From Rhodospirillales bacterium 24-66-33 (GTDB taxonomy: Bacteria; Pseudomonadota; Alphaproteobacteria; Reyranellales; Reyranellaceae), in assembly GCA_002281855.1 (NCBI GenBank), contig NCHQ01000008.1, positions 62,001-126,000 on the forward strand: 64,000 nt of DNA, read 5' to 3'. Positions within the stretch are counted from its first letter, which is position 1. Every line of letters starts with the position of its first letter. Positions 18,943-27,565 of this stretch are shown piece after piece. The translations under genes were made by a program, and so were the position numbers. The notes under the pieces are model-generated. The model was not told where the DNA came from. It ran no database searches and was given only the letters and a program-made list of their open reading frames with translations.

Positions 18943-19893
18943 CTATGCACGGGCCGGGAACTGTGTTCGCCAGTGGTGCGCGACGTCGATGCCGCGGCAG
19001 AACCAGACCCCTTCACGGCCGGTCGCATGCTGCAGGAACCTGACGAGGCCACCGGCGCGGCCCGGCCGTCCGATCAGCCGATCGTGAAGGCCGATCGACA
19101 ACAGCTTCGGGGCCCCCGCCAGCCCTTCCTCGTAGAGGAAGTCGAAGGCATCGCGCATGTATTCGAAGAAGTCCTGGCCGGTCGAGAAGCCGGAATTCCC
19201 GTCGAAGCGATTGTCGTTGGCTTCGTAGGAATACGGGATCACCAGATGGGGACCGTTCGCGGTTTCGACCCAGTAGGGCAGCTCGTCCGCGAGCGAGTCC
19301 CGGTCGTAGAGAAAGCCGCCCTCCTCGGCCAGGAGCCGGCGCGTATTCTCGCCGGGACGCCCGGTCATCCAGCCCAGCGGACGGCTTCCGGTGAGACGCG
19401 TCAGGATCTCGACCGCCCGGTGGACATGCCGGCGTTCGGTCGCCTCGTCGACGTCGCCATAGTCGATCCAGCGATAGCCGTGGCTGACCATCTCGTGACC
19501 GCGCTCGACGCAGGCCCGGGCGAGCAGCGGATTCTGTTCGAGCGCGCGGGCGACCCCCAGGACGCTGACCGGCACGGAGAACCGCGCGAAAATGTCGAGG
19601 AGCCGCCAGGCGCCGCGCCGGCTGCCATACTCGAACGCCGACTCGACGAGGGGCACCCTCCGCCCGGCCTTGGCGGCGACGCCGATGTCGTTGAGCATCC
19701 CTTCCGACACGGGATCGCCATTGACCAATGTCGACTCACCGCCGCCTTCGATGTTGAGGTTGAAGTTGACCGCGATCCGGGCATTGCCCGGCCAGTGCGG
19801 ATGGGGCGGTCGCTCGCCATAGCCGACCAGATCCCGGGTCTTCATCGGGTCGGGGCGGATGTCGCTGGCGGCAGCGGGATCGAGTGTGGACAT
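18943..19893 (-). CDS. PuuE-like polysaccharide-deacetylase-fold amidohydrolase
   Basis: A 316-residue member of the PuuE branch of the polysaccharide deacetylase family; PuuE is a metal-independent allantoinase. Matching blocks are NFNLNIEGGGES, EYGSRRGAWRLLDIF, EMVSHGYRWIDY, PLGWMTGRPGEN, LPYWVE and SIGLHDRLIGRPGRA. It is 14 bases after a NicC-like monooxygenase gene and is probably co-transcribed, which makes a ring-opening amide hydrolysis in N-heterocycle breakdown as likely as allantoin. Start ATG at 19893 with CCGGAG upstream. Confidence 0.82.
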   Translation of the reverse strand: MSTLDPAAASDIRPDPMKTRDLVGYGERPPHPHWPGNARIAVNFNLNIEGGGESTLVNGDPVSEGMLNDIGVAAKAGRRVPLVESAFEYGSRRGAWRLLDIFARFSVPVSVLGVARALEQNPLLARACVERGHEMVSHGYRWIDYGDVDEATERRHVHRAVEILTRLTGSRPLGWMTGRPGENTRRLLAEEGGFLYDRDSLADELPYWVETANGPHLVIPYSYEANDNRFDGNSGFSTGQDFFEYMRDAFDFLYEEGLAGAPKLLSIGLHDRLIGRPGRAGGLVRFLQHATGREGVWFCRGIDVAHHWRTQFPARA

Positions 19894-19907
19894 TTGCGGC
19901 TCCGGGA

Positions 19908-21038
19908 TTAGTGGGCGGCGTCGAGAGGGGCGCTGCAGGGATCGTAGGCGAAGAACCAGTCGACCTCCGTCGGACCGTGCATCCAGGTGTTGTCGATCGA
20001 AATGCGCTGAACCTCGGCGACCCGCGGAATCCGGTTGGCGGCATAGCGGCGGAAGGCCGCCTCCGTGTCGGAGGCGGCGACGATACAGCGATGCAGAACG
20101 GCGGCGTCTTCGATCGCCATCGAGCCGCCGGCCGCCATGAACGGCCGGACGGCGTGGCAGGCGTCGCCCATCAAGACGACGCGACCTTCGTGCCAGCGAT
20201 CGTTTCTCGGCCGGTCCATGATCGGCCATACGGTGACGTCCGCCGCCGCCTCGGCGGCGCGCAGCAGTTCGGGATGGAATCCCTCGAGTCCCGAAACGAA
20301 TTCGTCGCGACTGCCGGCGATCGGTGTGCCATCCCCATCCCAGCGATCGGCCGGAATGGCGGCCATCACATAGACCTCATCCCGTCGCGCCGTCATGTAG
20401 TAGACGAGCACGTGACGGTCCGGTCCCCACCACTTGGTGCAATCCCGAATCTCCCGCCCGCCGAGACGATCGGCGGGAAAGACGGCCCGCGGTGCGATGC
20501 GCCCGATGAAGCGTGGCTCTTCCTTGCCGAGGATCTCGTCGCGCACGCGCGAGCGAATGCCATCGGCGCCGATCACGATATCGGCCTCGGCGCTGGCGCC
20601 ATTGTCGAAGGCCAGCCTGATCCCCGCCGGCGTCTCGTCGAGGCCCGCAAGCCGATGGCCGAACCGAATCGTTCCCGGTGCGAGCGGCGTCTGGAGAATG
20701 CGATGCAGATCGGCTCGATGAATGTTGACGAAGGAGCCGTCAAATCGAGCTTCACAGGCTTCGTCGAAGACGAGCTCGTACAGCGTCTCGCCGCTGTCCC
20801 ATGCCCGGCTGACGAAGGCATCCGGGCGGATTCCGGTCTCGGTCAGGCTCCTTTCGAGATCCAGCCGCCGCAAGACCTTGGCGACGTTGGCGCCGAGGAT
20901 GATGCCCGCGCCGATCCTCGAGAAATTCGGCGTCTGCTCATAGACGGCCACGGGGTATCCGTCTCGCTGCAACAGCGCCGCCACTGTCAGCCCCGCCAAC
21001 CCACCGCCGACAACTGCGACTCGCGTCTGCCGATCCAT
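19908..21038 (-). CDS. FAD-dependent monooxygenase, 6-hydroxynicotinate 3-monooxygenase-like
   Basis: A 376-residue flavoprotein hydroxylase of the salicylate/PHBH group. It has the FAD motif VAVVGGGLAGLTVAALL at the N-terminus, IGADGIRSRVR mid-protein and GDACHAVRPFMAAGGSMAIEDA near the end. KWWGPDRHVLVYYMTARRDE and the following residues closely resemble NicC of Pseudomonas putida, which converts 6-hydroxynicotinate to 2,5-dihydroxypyridine with loss of CO2. The other nic genes (nicX, nicD, nicE, nicF) are not here, so the substrate may be a different aromatic N-heterocycle. ATG at 21038 follows GAGGTGGAG. A palindromic operator candidate lies 43 bases upstream. Confidence 0.85.
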   Translation of the reverse strand: MDRQTRVAVVGGGLAGLTVAALLQRDGYPVAVYEQTPNFSRIGAGIILGANVAKVLRRLDLERSLTETGIRPDAFVSRAWDSGETLYELVFDEACEARFDGSFVNIHRADLHRILQTPLAPGTIRFGHRLAGLDETPAGIRLAFDNGASAEADIVIGADGIRSRVRDEILGKEEPRFIGRIAPRAVFPADRLGGREIRDCTKWWGPDRHVLVYYMTARRDEVYVMAAIPADRWDGDGTPIAGSRDEFVSGLEGFHPELLRAAEAAADVTVWPIMDRPRNDRWHEGRVVLMGDACHAVRPFMAAGGSMAIEDAAVLHRCIVAASDTEAAFRRYAANRIPRVAEVQRISIDNTWMHGPTEVDWFFAYDPCSAPLDAAH

Positions 21039-21080
21039 CCGCTCCACCTCGATCACGACCTTTGAAGCTCTCCTCGTAAA

Positions 21081-21098
21081 TCATTCGCTATCGAATGA
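21081..21098. promoter_or_regulatory. Palindromic operator candidate 1 (MarR-type)
   Basis: TCATTCGCTATCGAATGA has perfect 7-bp arms around CTAT. It lies 43 bases before the monooxygenase start. A near copy, differing only at two spacer-edge positions, is at 21242-21259. The 18-bp size and AT-rich arms suit a MarR dimer such as the regulator at 23.9 kb. Confidence 0.65.
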
Positions 21099-21241
21099 AT
21101 AGAGACAAGAGCGAGCGCATGAATGGCTTCGATCAGCCCTGCGCATATGGAATAATGCCCCATTATACGACACGATTTCAGCAAAATGGCCAAAAGACAG
21201 GCAAATGCCGGCCCGCCCGATTCCACGGCACATTCGTCTTT

Positions 21242-21259
21242 TCATTCGATATGGAATGA
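21242..21259. promoter_or_regulatory. Palindromic operator candidate 2 (MarR-type)
   Basis: TCATTCGATATGGAATGA, a second copy of the motif TCATTCGNTATNGAATGA; one extra flanking base on each side (T and A) extends the symmetry. It lies 87 bases before the substrate-binding protein ATG at 21347. Confidence 0.65.
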
Positions 21260-21346
21260 AATATGCAAGGCCAACGGGACTCAGTGGCGGCGACCGCGCC
21301 GCAGCCTGCCGGGGGCCCTTCCCAGTTCGAACCGAGGATGTGATTT

Positions 21347-22324
21347 ATGAAACTGCTTGGACGTCTCGCCGCCGCAATCGGCCTCGCAGTGGGCATGGTC
21401 AGCGCCAGCGCGTTGCCGGCTCACGCGACCGACGTGAACTTCATCACCGACTTCGGCTTCAACGGACGGCACGCCTACTTCTACGTCGCGCGCGAGAAGG
21501 GCTACTACAAGGAAGCCGGCCTCGACGTGACCTTCCTGCGCGGGCAGGGCTCGGCCGATGCGATCAAGAAGGTTGCAGCCGGCCTCGCCACCATAGGATT
21601 TGCCGATGCGGGCTCGCTCGTGCTGGCCCGCGGCAACGATGGCGTGCCGGTGAAGCTGGTTTCGATCGTCTATGCCCGGCCGCCGCAGGCCATCTTCGCG
21701 GTCAAGGGAGCCGGCATCGCCTCTCCCAGGGATCTCGAGGGCAAGACGATCGCCGATACCGCATCGAGTTCGATCCGCCTGCTGTTTCCGGCCTTCGCCA
21801 AGGCCGCCGGCATCGATGCGGGCAAGGTGAAATGGGTCGTCGCGGAAGGCTCCGCCCTGCCGTCACTTCTCGCCAACGGCCGGGTCGATGCGATCGGCCA
21901 GTTCTCGGTGGGAGAGCCGCTGATCGCGGCCGCGATCGCGCCGAAGGAACCGGTCCGCATCGCCTACAAGGACTCCGGCCTGGACTTCTACGGCAACGGA
22001 CTGATCGCCTCGGAGGAGACGATCGCCAAGCAGCCCGAACTCGTGCGCGCCTTCGTCAAGGCGACGATCAAGGGCATGAAGGACGCCTTCGCCAACCCGG
22101 CCGAAGCCGCCGCCATCATGGCCAAGTACCAGAAGGAACTGGCGCCTGCGATCATCGAAGGCGAGACGAAGCTCGTCGGCGAACTCGCGACCGTTCCCGG
22201 TCAGCCGCTGGGCAGAATCGACGCCAAGAGCATCGCGGGGACCATCGACGTCATTTCGGCGAACTTCACTCTGAAGACTCCCGTGCAGCCGGGGCAGCTC
22301 TACGCACCGGGCTTCGTCGAATGA
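21347..22324 (+). CDS. ABC transporter substrate-binding protein (NMT1/SsuA-like)
   Basis: A 325-residue periplasmic binding protein with a clear signal peptide (LLGRLAAAIGLAVGMVSASA, cut near AHA). The mature protein starts VNFITDFGFNGRHAYFYVAREKGYYKEAGLD, the hallmark of the NMT1/THI5 and SsuA/TauA class that binds pyrimidine precursors, sulfonates, or aromatic and N-heterocyclic compounds. It is the first gene of a complete importer: binding protein, ATPase (4-base overlap) and permease. The divergent NicC-like gene suggests an N-heterocyclic acid as ligand. Confidence 0.9.
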   Translation: MKLLGRLAAAIGLAVGMVSASALPAHATDVNFITDFGFNGRHAYFYVAREKGYYKEAGLDVTFLRGQGSADAIKKVAAGLATIGFADAGSLVLARGNDGVPVKLVSIVYARPPQAIFAVKGAGIASPRDLEGKTIADTASSSIRLLFPAFAKAAGIDAGKVKWVVAEGSALPSLLANGRVDAIGQFSVGEPLIAAAIAPKEPVRIAYKDSGLDFYGNGLIASEETIAKQPELVRAFVKATIKGMKDAFANPAEAAAIMAKYQKELAPAIIEGETKLVGELATVPGQPLGRIDAKSIAGTIDVISANFTLKTPVQPGQLYAPGFVE

Positions 22325-23136
22325 TCGCGGCCGCCGGTGGCCTGGCGGCCGCCCCTCCGCCGGCGGCGGATGTGGCGGCCATCGATCTCCTGGGCGTGAG
22401 CAAGCACTACCCCGGCTCGGCGGGAAAATCGGTCCACGCGCTTGGGCCGATCGATCTGCGGATCCCGAGCGGCAGCTTCGTCGCTGTCGTCGGCCCCTCC
22501 GGTTGCGGCAAGTCGACCCTGTTGCGACTGGTCGCCGGCCTGGAAAAGCCCGACGCCGGCACGATGTCGCGCTACGGCACACCGCTCGACGCACCCTCCC
22601 ATGAGGTCGGAATCGTCTTTCAGGAGCACGTGCTGTTCCCCTGGAACACGGTGCTGGAGAACGTGTTGCTTCCCGCCGACGTTCTCGCGCTGCCCAAGGC
22701 GGCGGCCCGCGAGCGCGCCCTGCGCCTCCTCGAGATGACGGGTCTGGGGGCCTTCGCCGATCACCGTCCCCAGATGCTGTCCGGCGGCATGCGCCAGCGC
22801 GCGGCGCTCTGCCGGGCGCTGCTGGCGGATCCGCGCCTGCTGCTGCTCGACGAGCCGTTCGGCGCGCTCGATGCCCTGACGCGTGAGGAGCTTTCGCTGG
22901 AACTGTCGAGCCTGTGGCAGGATCTCGGACGGACCGCCTTCCTGATCACGCATGACATCGAGGAAGCCATCTTGCTGAGCGATCGTGTGCTGGTGATGTC
23001 GCCGCGGCCGGGCCGCATTCGCGCCGACTTCGTCATCGACCTGCCGCGCCCGCGCAATGCCGATACGCCGAGACTGCCGCGCTTCCAGGAGCTCAAGCAG
23101 GAAATCCGCGACATCATCTTCGACCGCCGGGCCTGA
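22321..23136 (+). CDS. ABC transporter ATP-binding protein (SsuB/TauB-like)
   Basis: A 271-residue ATPase. Walker A GPSGCGKST (58-66), Q-loop Q101, signature LSGGMRQR (153-160), Walker B LLLLDEPF (173-180) and switch His H211 are all present. The ATG overlaps the previous stop (ATGA), so translation is coupled. It energises uptake through the permease encoded 3 bases downstream. It belongs to the nitrate/sulfonate/taurine subgroup by sequence style. Confidence 0.93.
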   Translation: MIAAAGGLAAAPPPAADVAAIDLLGVSKHYPGSAGKSVHALGPIDLRIPSGSFVAVVGPSGCGKSTLLRLVAGLEKPDAGTMSRYGTPLDAPSHEVGIVFQEHVLFPWNTVLENVLLPADVLALPKAAARERALRLLEMTGLGAFADHRPQMLSGGMRQRAALCRALLADPRLLLLDEPFGALDALTREELSLELSSLWQDLGRTAFLITHDIEEAILLSDRVLVMSPRPGRIRADFVIDLPRPRNADTPRLPRFQELKQEIRDIIFDRRA

Positions 23137-23139
23137 TCG

Positions 23140-23901
23140 ATGAGTGCGTCCGCCTCCTCGCGCCTTGCCGGGCGCGCTACCATGCCTGCCGTCTATCTTG
23201 CCCTGTTCGTCGCCTGGGAACTGTCCGTCCGCTTCTTCACGATTCCCGCCTGGATCCTGCCGGCCCCCACCGAAATCGCAAGGACCGCGCTGCAGTGGGC
23301 TCCGGAACTGGCGCTCAATAGCCTCGTGACGCTGCGCGAGACGTTGGTGGGGTTCGTGCTCGCCATCGCGCTGTCCCTCCCGCTGGCGGTGCTCATCGCC
23401 CTGAACGCGACCGCCCGCCGGCTTCTCTATCCGATCCTGCTCGGCCTCCAGTCGGTGCCCAAGGTCGCCGTGGCTCCCCTGATCATCCTGTGGCTCGGTC
23501 TGTCGGAATGGCCGAAGATCGTGATCGTCATCCTGGTCTGCTTCTTCCCGATCCTGGTCAACCTGATCGCGGGACTGGAAGCCGCCCCGCGCACCATGCT
23601 CGACCTCATGCGCTCGCTGGGCGCGTCGCAGCACATGATCTTCCGGCGCCTTCGGGTTCCCGTGGCGCTGCCGCACTTCTTTACCGGCTGCAAGGTGGCG
23701 GTGACCTTCGCCGTCATCGGCTCGGTCATCGGCGAGTTCGTGGCTGCCCAGGAAGGCCTCGGCTATCTCATCCTCATCTCGACGTCGCAGTCGCAAACCC
23801 CTCTCGCCTTCGCCGCCATCGCGCTGCTGACCCTGCTCAGCATCGCTCTCTTCCATGGCATCGAATGGATCGAGCGCCGCGTCGTCGACTGGACGCCCTG
23901 A
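23140..23901 (+). CDS. ABC transporter permease (SsuC/TauC-like)
   Basis: A 253-residue inner-membrane permease with about six helices. The EAA loop that contacts the ATPase is seen as LDLMRSLGASQHMIFRRLRVPVALP. The protein follows the ATPase by 3 bases. As the only permease in the operon it probably works as a homodimer, as in the sulfonate/nitrate class. Start ATG at 23140. Confidence 0.92.
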   Translation: MSASASSRLAGRATMPAVYLALFVAWELSVRFFTIPAWILPAPTEIARTALQWAPELALNSLVTLRETLVGFVLAIALSLPLAVLIALNATARRLLYPILLGLQSVPKVAVAPLIILWLGLSEWPKIVIVILVCFFPILVNLIAGLEAAPRTMLDLMRSLGASQHMIFRRLRVPVALPHFFTGCKVAVTFAVIGSVIGEFVAAQEGLGYLILISTSQSQTPLAFAAIALLTLLSIALFHGIEWIERRVVDWTP

Positions 23902-23938
23902 ACCCGCGCGTGCAATGACGGGCTTCAACGGAGGAAAG

Positions 23939-24532
23939 ATGGGCAGCGGCAAGCCGGAACTGGAAGGCACCCCGGAGACCCCGGTCGAGAAGCCGCAGAG
24001 GCCGGGCCGGCGTCCCACGGCCAACGCCCGGGCCGCCCGCGACCAGGTGGATGCCATATTCTCGCAATGGCGCACCGAGCGGCCGGACATCGATACCAGC
24101 CCCGTCCAGATCTACGGCCTGATCGCGCGCATCCAGATCCAGTGCACCGCCTTCATCGAGGAGGCGCTCGTTCCCTTCGACCTGACCCGCGGCACGTTCG
24201 ACGTTCTGACTGCCCTGAGGCGTGCCGGCACCCCCTACTGCCTGACGCCCAAGCAGCTGGTCCAATCGCTGCTCCTCAGCGGTGCGGGACTGACGAGCCG
24301 ATTGAACAAACTGGAATCACAGAACCTGATCGCCCGGCTCGCCGAGCCGAGCGATCGCCGGACCCTGCGGGTCCAGCTCACGGCAGCGGGAGAAGCCGTC
24401 ATCAACGAAGCCATCCCCCGAGTCTTCGACGCGCAGCGGAGCCGCCTCCAGAAACTCGGCGACGACGGGCAGAAGCGGCTTCTCGCGGAACTATCCCGCT
24501 TCGCCGAAGCGATCGATACCTGGCCCGGCTAG
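23939..24532 (+). CDS. MarR-family transcriptional regulator
   Basis: A 197-residue regulator. After a ~40-residue basic, proline-rich extension comes a winged-helix domain: LTRGTFDVLTALRRAG, then LTPKQLVQSLLLSGAGLTSRLNKLESQNLIAR and the wing PSDRRTLRVQLTAAG. The ATG at 23939 has a strong CGGAGGAAAG; upstream starts do not. It is the last gene of the ABC operon and is the obvious candidate for binding the two 18-bp palindromes between the divergent operons, giving auto-regulated, ligand-induced expression. Confidence 0.9.
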   Translation: MGSGKPELEGTPETPVEKPQRPGRRPTANARAARDQVDAIFSQWRTERPDIDTSPVQIYGLIARIQIQCTAFIEEALVPFDLTRGTFDVLTALRRAGTPYCLTPKQLVQSLLLSGAGLTSRLNKLESQNLIARLAEPSDRRTLRVQLTAAGEAVINEAIPRVFDAQRSRLQKLGDDGQKRLLAELSRFAEAIDTWPG

Positions 24533-24560
24533 AGTCTTTCCCCTTCAAGTCGCCCCGCAC

Positions 24561-24652
24561 CCCCTCATCGTGAGGAGAGGCCGCAGGCCGCGTCTCGAAG
24601 GATCGGCAACAGGCGCGGGGCTCGTGCCCATGCTTCGAAGGTCCTTGGAGCG
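24561..24652. repeat. Degenerate palindromic intergenic repeat
   Basis: CCCTCATCGTGAGGAG, then CGTCTCGAAGGATCGG, then TGCTTCGAAGGTCCTTGGAG. These words match parts of the 113-bp palindromic element at 40965-41077, in the same order. The copy is worn: arms no longer pair well. It fills the gap between convergent MarR and DUF1244 genes and might act as a transcription stop. Confidence 0.55.
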
Positions 24653-24688
24653 AAGCCGACGCGATTCACTCCCGCCCGGCTAGTCCCT

Positions 24689-24985
24689 TCAGCCGTGCTT
24701 ATGGGTCTTGTCGAAGGTCTTTTTCTGGTCGGCCGAGGCATCCTTCTGGAACTTCGCCTTCCACTCGTCGTAGGGCATGCCGTAGACGATCTCGCGGGCT
24801 TTCGGATCGGCGACCTCGATGCCCTGCTTGCCGGCCTCCTCGCGATACCAGCGCGACAGGCAATTCCGGCAGAATCCGGCCAGGTTCATCAGGTCGATGT
24901 TCTGGACGTCGGTGCGCTCCTGGAGGTGCGATACCAGACGCCGGAAGGCGGCGGCTTCGAGTTCGGTACGGGTCTTGTCATCCAT
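24689..24985 (-). CDS. DUF1244 domain protein
   Basis: A 98-residue helical protein of the DUF1244 family. The core LMNLAGFCRNCLSRWYREEA with two cysteines three residues apart and VYGMPYDEWKAKFQ are characteristic. The ATG at 24985 follows a strong AGGAGG. Function is unknown; the CxxC pair might bind metal or a thiol partner. It is transcribed toward the MarR gene from an adjacent short gap. Confidence 0.85.
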   Translation of the reverse strand: MDDKTRTELEAAAFRRLVSHLQERTDVQNIDLMNLAGFCRNCLSRWYREEAGKQGIEVADPKAREIVYGMPYDEWKAKFQKDASADQKKTFDKTHKHG

Positions 24986-25045
24986 GATCGCCTCCTGGGG
25001 ATGCAGGCCGATGTCGTGTTTCGGATATAGGGTCAGACGCGAGGC

Positions 25046-25834
25046 TTAACCAGACGCCTCTGCACCTTGCGAGAGGGCCCTTTCGACGGAGGTCGAGATC
25101 GCCGGCGCCAGTCTGCGGCCCCAGGCGCGCGCATCGTCCGGCGTGCTCATGAGATCCTGCCGCACTTCCAGCGAACAATGCGGCAGCGCCCGCGGCCGCG
25201 CATGGGCGGTGAGGGTATATTCGTAGGCCGCGCGCGCCGAATAGGGCTCGTTGTCGCCCACGACCAGCGATGAATCGCGGCGCAGCTCTGCCAGCAACGG
25301 CTCGGGCAGGCGCGGATCGTCGTTCCACAGCACGCCGACATGCCAGGGGCGCACGAAGCCCTTCATCACCGGCGTGAAACTGTGCATCACCAGCAGGCAG
25401 ACCGTGCGGCCGCCCTCTGTCATCGCGTCGAGCAGCCGGTCGACCTCGCGATGGTAGGGCCAGAAGCAGGCCTCGGCGCGGGCGTCGACCTGTTCCTTGC
25501 TCAAGCCCTGGTTGGCAGGGATGACGGTTCCGTCACTGATCTCCGGCGTCGAGCCCTCGCCGCCCGGCCAGCGGTTGCAGTCGATCACCAGCCGCGAATA
25601 GCCGGACGAGACCAGCGGCGCGTCGAGCGCTTTGGCCAGTTCGATCGCCGCGTCGAGCCCGCCAATGTCCCAGCCGATGTGCCGCGCCAGTTCGCTCCCG
25701 GCAATGCCGAGATCGCCCAGTGCCTGCGGCACCTCCTTGCTGGCGTGATCGCAGAGCAGCAACAGCGGCGCCCGCCCCTGTTCGTTGAAGACGGAGAACG
25801 GCGGCGGATCGCCCGGCCGGAGCAACGGTTGCAT
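25046..25834 (-). CDS. N-formylglutamate amidohydrolase family protein
   Basis: A 262-residue metallohydrolase of the N-formylglutamate amidohydrolase fold. LLLCDHASKEVPQALG carries the first zinc-binding block, then DIGGLDAAIELAKAL, VIDCNRWPGG and VMHSFTP follow in family order. Members hydrolyse N-formylglutamate in histidine breakdown or related N-acyl acids; no hut genes are nearby, so the substrate is open. The ATG at 25834 is only 29 bases from the divergent glycerate kinase ATG. Confidence 0.85.
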   Translation of the reverse strand: MQPLLRPGDPPPFSVFNEQGRAPLLLLCDHASKEVPQALGDLGIAGSELARHIGWDIGGLDAAIELAKALDAPLVSSGYSRLVIDCNRWPGGEGSTPEISDGTVIPANQGLSKEQVDARAEACFWPYHREVDRLLDAMTEGGRTVCLLVMHSFTPVMKGFVRPWHVGVLWNDDPRLPEPLLAELRRDSSLVVGDNEPYSARAAYEYTLTAHARPRALPHCSLEVRQDLMSTPDDARAWGRRLAPAISTSVERALSQGAEASG

Positions 25835-25863
25835 CGCGCCCCTATAGTGCGAAGATTGGGCAA

Positions 25864-27141
25864 ATGAAAGATGCCGACGCCCGCGCCCTGTTGCGCGCCC
25901 TCTTCGACGCCGCGCTTGCCGCTGCACGACCCGCCACCTGTCTCGCTCCCTACATCGCAAGGCTGCAGCCGCCCAAGGGCCGGACCATCGTGATCGGCGC
26001 CGGCAAGGCGAGCGCCGCCATGGCGCGCGCCGTCGAGGATCAATGGCCGCATCCGCTCGAAGGGCTGGTGGTGACACGCTACGGCTATGGCGAAGCCTGC
26101 AGGCGCATCGAGATTGTCGAGGCCGCCCATCCGGTGCCGGACGACAAGGGCCGCGAGGCGGCCGGCCGCATCTACGAGCGCGTCCAGGGGCTGAGCGCCG
26201 ACGATCTCCTGCTCTGCCTGATCTCGGGCGGCGCCTCGGCCCTGCTCGCGCTGCCGGCGCCGGGCCTCACCCTCAACGACAAGCAGGACGTCAATCGCGC
26301 GCTGCTGAAATCAGGCGCCAACATCGTCGAGATGAACACGGTGCGAAAGCACCTCTCGGCGATCAAGGGCGGCCGGCTCGCCATCGCCGCCCAGCCCGCG
26401 CGCGTCCTGTCATGGCTGATCTCCGACGTGCCGAACGATGACCCCGGCGTCATCGGCTCGGGTCCCACCGTCGGCGACAAGACGACCTTCGCCGACGCGC
26501 TGGCCGTACTCGCGAAGTACCGGATCGATCCGCCGGCCGCCGTGCTCAGGCATCTTCAGGAAGGCGCCGACGGCCGCATCGAGGAGACGCCGAAGCCTGG
26601 CGATTCCCGCCTCGCCAATGTCGAGACGATCATGGTGGCCACCCCCAAGCGCTCGCTCGAAGCGGCCGCCACCGTTGCAAGGGAGCACGGCGTCGAGGTC
26701 GTCATGCTGGGCGACAATCTCGAGGGCGAGGCCCGCGAACTGGGCGCCGCGCACGCGCGCCAGGCCCTCGAGATCGCCAGGCGCGGCGGCAAGCCGGTGG
26801 CCATCCTCTCGGGCGGTGAGACAACCGTCACGGTGCGCGGCAAGGGCCGTGGCGGCCGCAACGTCGAATACCTGCTGGCCGAGGCCATCGCGGCCAATGG
26901 CGCGGCGGGCATCTGGGGTCTCTCGGCCGATACCGACGGCGTCGACGGCGCCGAGGATATTGCCGGCGCGGTGTTCGCGCCCGACACGCTGGCGCGGGCG
27001 CGCGCCCAGGGCCGCGATCCGCAGGCGATGCTCGACGACAATGATGGGCATGGCTTCTTCGAGCTGCTGGGCGATGGCCTGATCACCGGCCCGACGCGGA
27101 CCAACGTCAACGATTTCCGCGTCACCCTGATCGCGCCATGA
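25864..27141 (+). CDS. gckA: Glycerate 2-kinase (MOFRL/GckA family)
   Basis: A 425-residue type-2 glycerate kinase (family also annotated TtuD/hydroxypyruvate reductase in older entries), making 2-phosphoglycerate from glycerate and ATP. VIGAGKASAAMARA, LISGGASALL and SGGETTVTVRGKGRGGRN (MOFRL domain) are visible, and the N-terminal DUF4147 part is complete. First gene of a catabolic operon that ends in pyruvate kinase; it overlaps the next gene by 4 bases. The start codon has almost no leader and no clear ribosome site. Confidence 0.92.
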   Translation: MKDADARALLRALFDAALAAARPATCLAPYIARLQPPKGRTIVIGAGKASAAMARAVEDQWPHPLEGLVVTRYGYGEACRRIEIVEAAHPVPDDKGREAAGRIYERVQGLSADDLLLCLISGGASALLALPAPGLTLNDKQDVNRALLKSGANIVEMNTVRKHLSAIKGGRLAIAAQPARVLSWLISDVPNDDPGVIGSGPTVGDKTTFADALAVLAKYRIDPPAAVLRHLQEGADGRIEETPKPGDSRLANVETIMVATPKRSLEAAATVAREHGVEVVMLGDNLEGEARELGAAHARQALEIARRGGKPVAILSGGETTVTVRGKGRGGRNVEYLLAEAIAANGAAGIWGLSADTDGVDGAEDIAGAVFAPDTLARARAQGRDPQAMLDDNDGHGFFELLGDGLITGPTRTNVNDFRVTLIAP

Positions 27142-27557
27142 CGACCTATCCCGGCTCCTGCCACTGCGGCGCGATCGCGATCACGCTCACCTCCGACAAG
27201 ACTCCCGAGGAGATGCGGGTCGGCCGCTGCGCCTGCAGCTTCTGCCGCCGCCATGGCGCCCGCACCATGGGCGATCCCGGCGGCACGGTGAAATTCCGTG
27301 CCGAGCCCGGCGCCCTGTCACGCTACCGGTTCGGACTCGGCATCACCGACTATCTTCTCTGTTCAAGATGTGGTGCCTATGTCGGCGCCGTGATGCCCCA
27401 GGAAGACGGCGCCATCGGCATCGTCAACGTCAATTCCCTCGATATCCGCGAACGCTTCGATGCTGCACCGCCGTTGCATCACTACGACGGCGAGGACGAG
27501 GCCCGACGACGCTCCCGGCGCCGAAAGTTCTGGATGCCCGCGACCGTGATCGCCTAG
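27138..27557 (+). CDS. GFA/CENP-V domain zinc protein
   Basis: A 139-residue member of the GFA family (named after glutathione-dependent formaldehyde-activating enzyme). Zinc ligands are seen as C8/C10 (CHCG), C31/C33/C36 (CACSFC) and C75/C78 (CSRC). The precise reaction of most members is unknown; several act on glutathione or glycan adducts. It overlaps gckA by 4 bases and precedes otnK by 8, so it is part of the sugar-acid operon, perhaps in aldehyde detoxification. Confidence 0.85.
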   Translation: MTTYPGSCHCGAIAITLTSDKTPEEMRVGRCACSFCRRHGARTMGDPGGTVKFRAEPGALSRYRFGLGITDYLLCSRCGAYVGAVMPQEDGAIGIVNVNSLDIRERFDAAPPLHHYDGEDEARRRSRRRKFWMPATVIA

Positions 27558-27565
27558 GGTCGCGC

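Larger units (their letters stand above)
21039..21346. other. Divergent control region between monooxygenase and ABC operon
   Basis: About 308 bases, notably AT-richer than the flanking genes. It carries two 18-bp palindromes (21081 and 21242) and should hold the promoters of both divergent operons. No small gene was recognised; the reading frames here are poor. The monooxygenase/PuuE pair and the ABC/MarR operon probably respond to the same effector. Confidence 0.6.
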
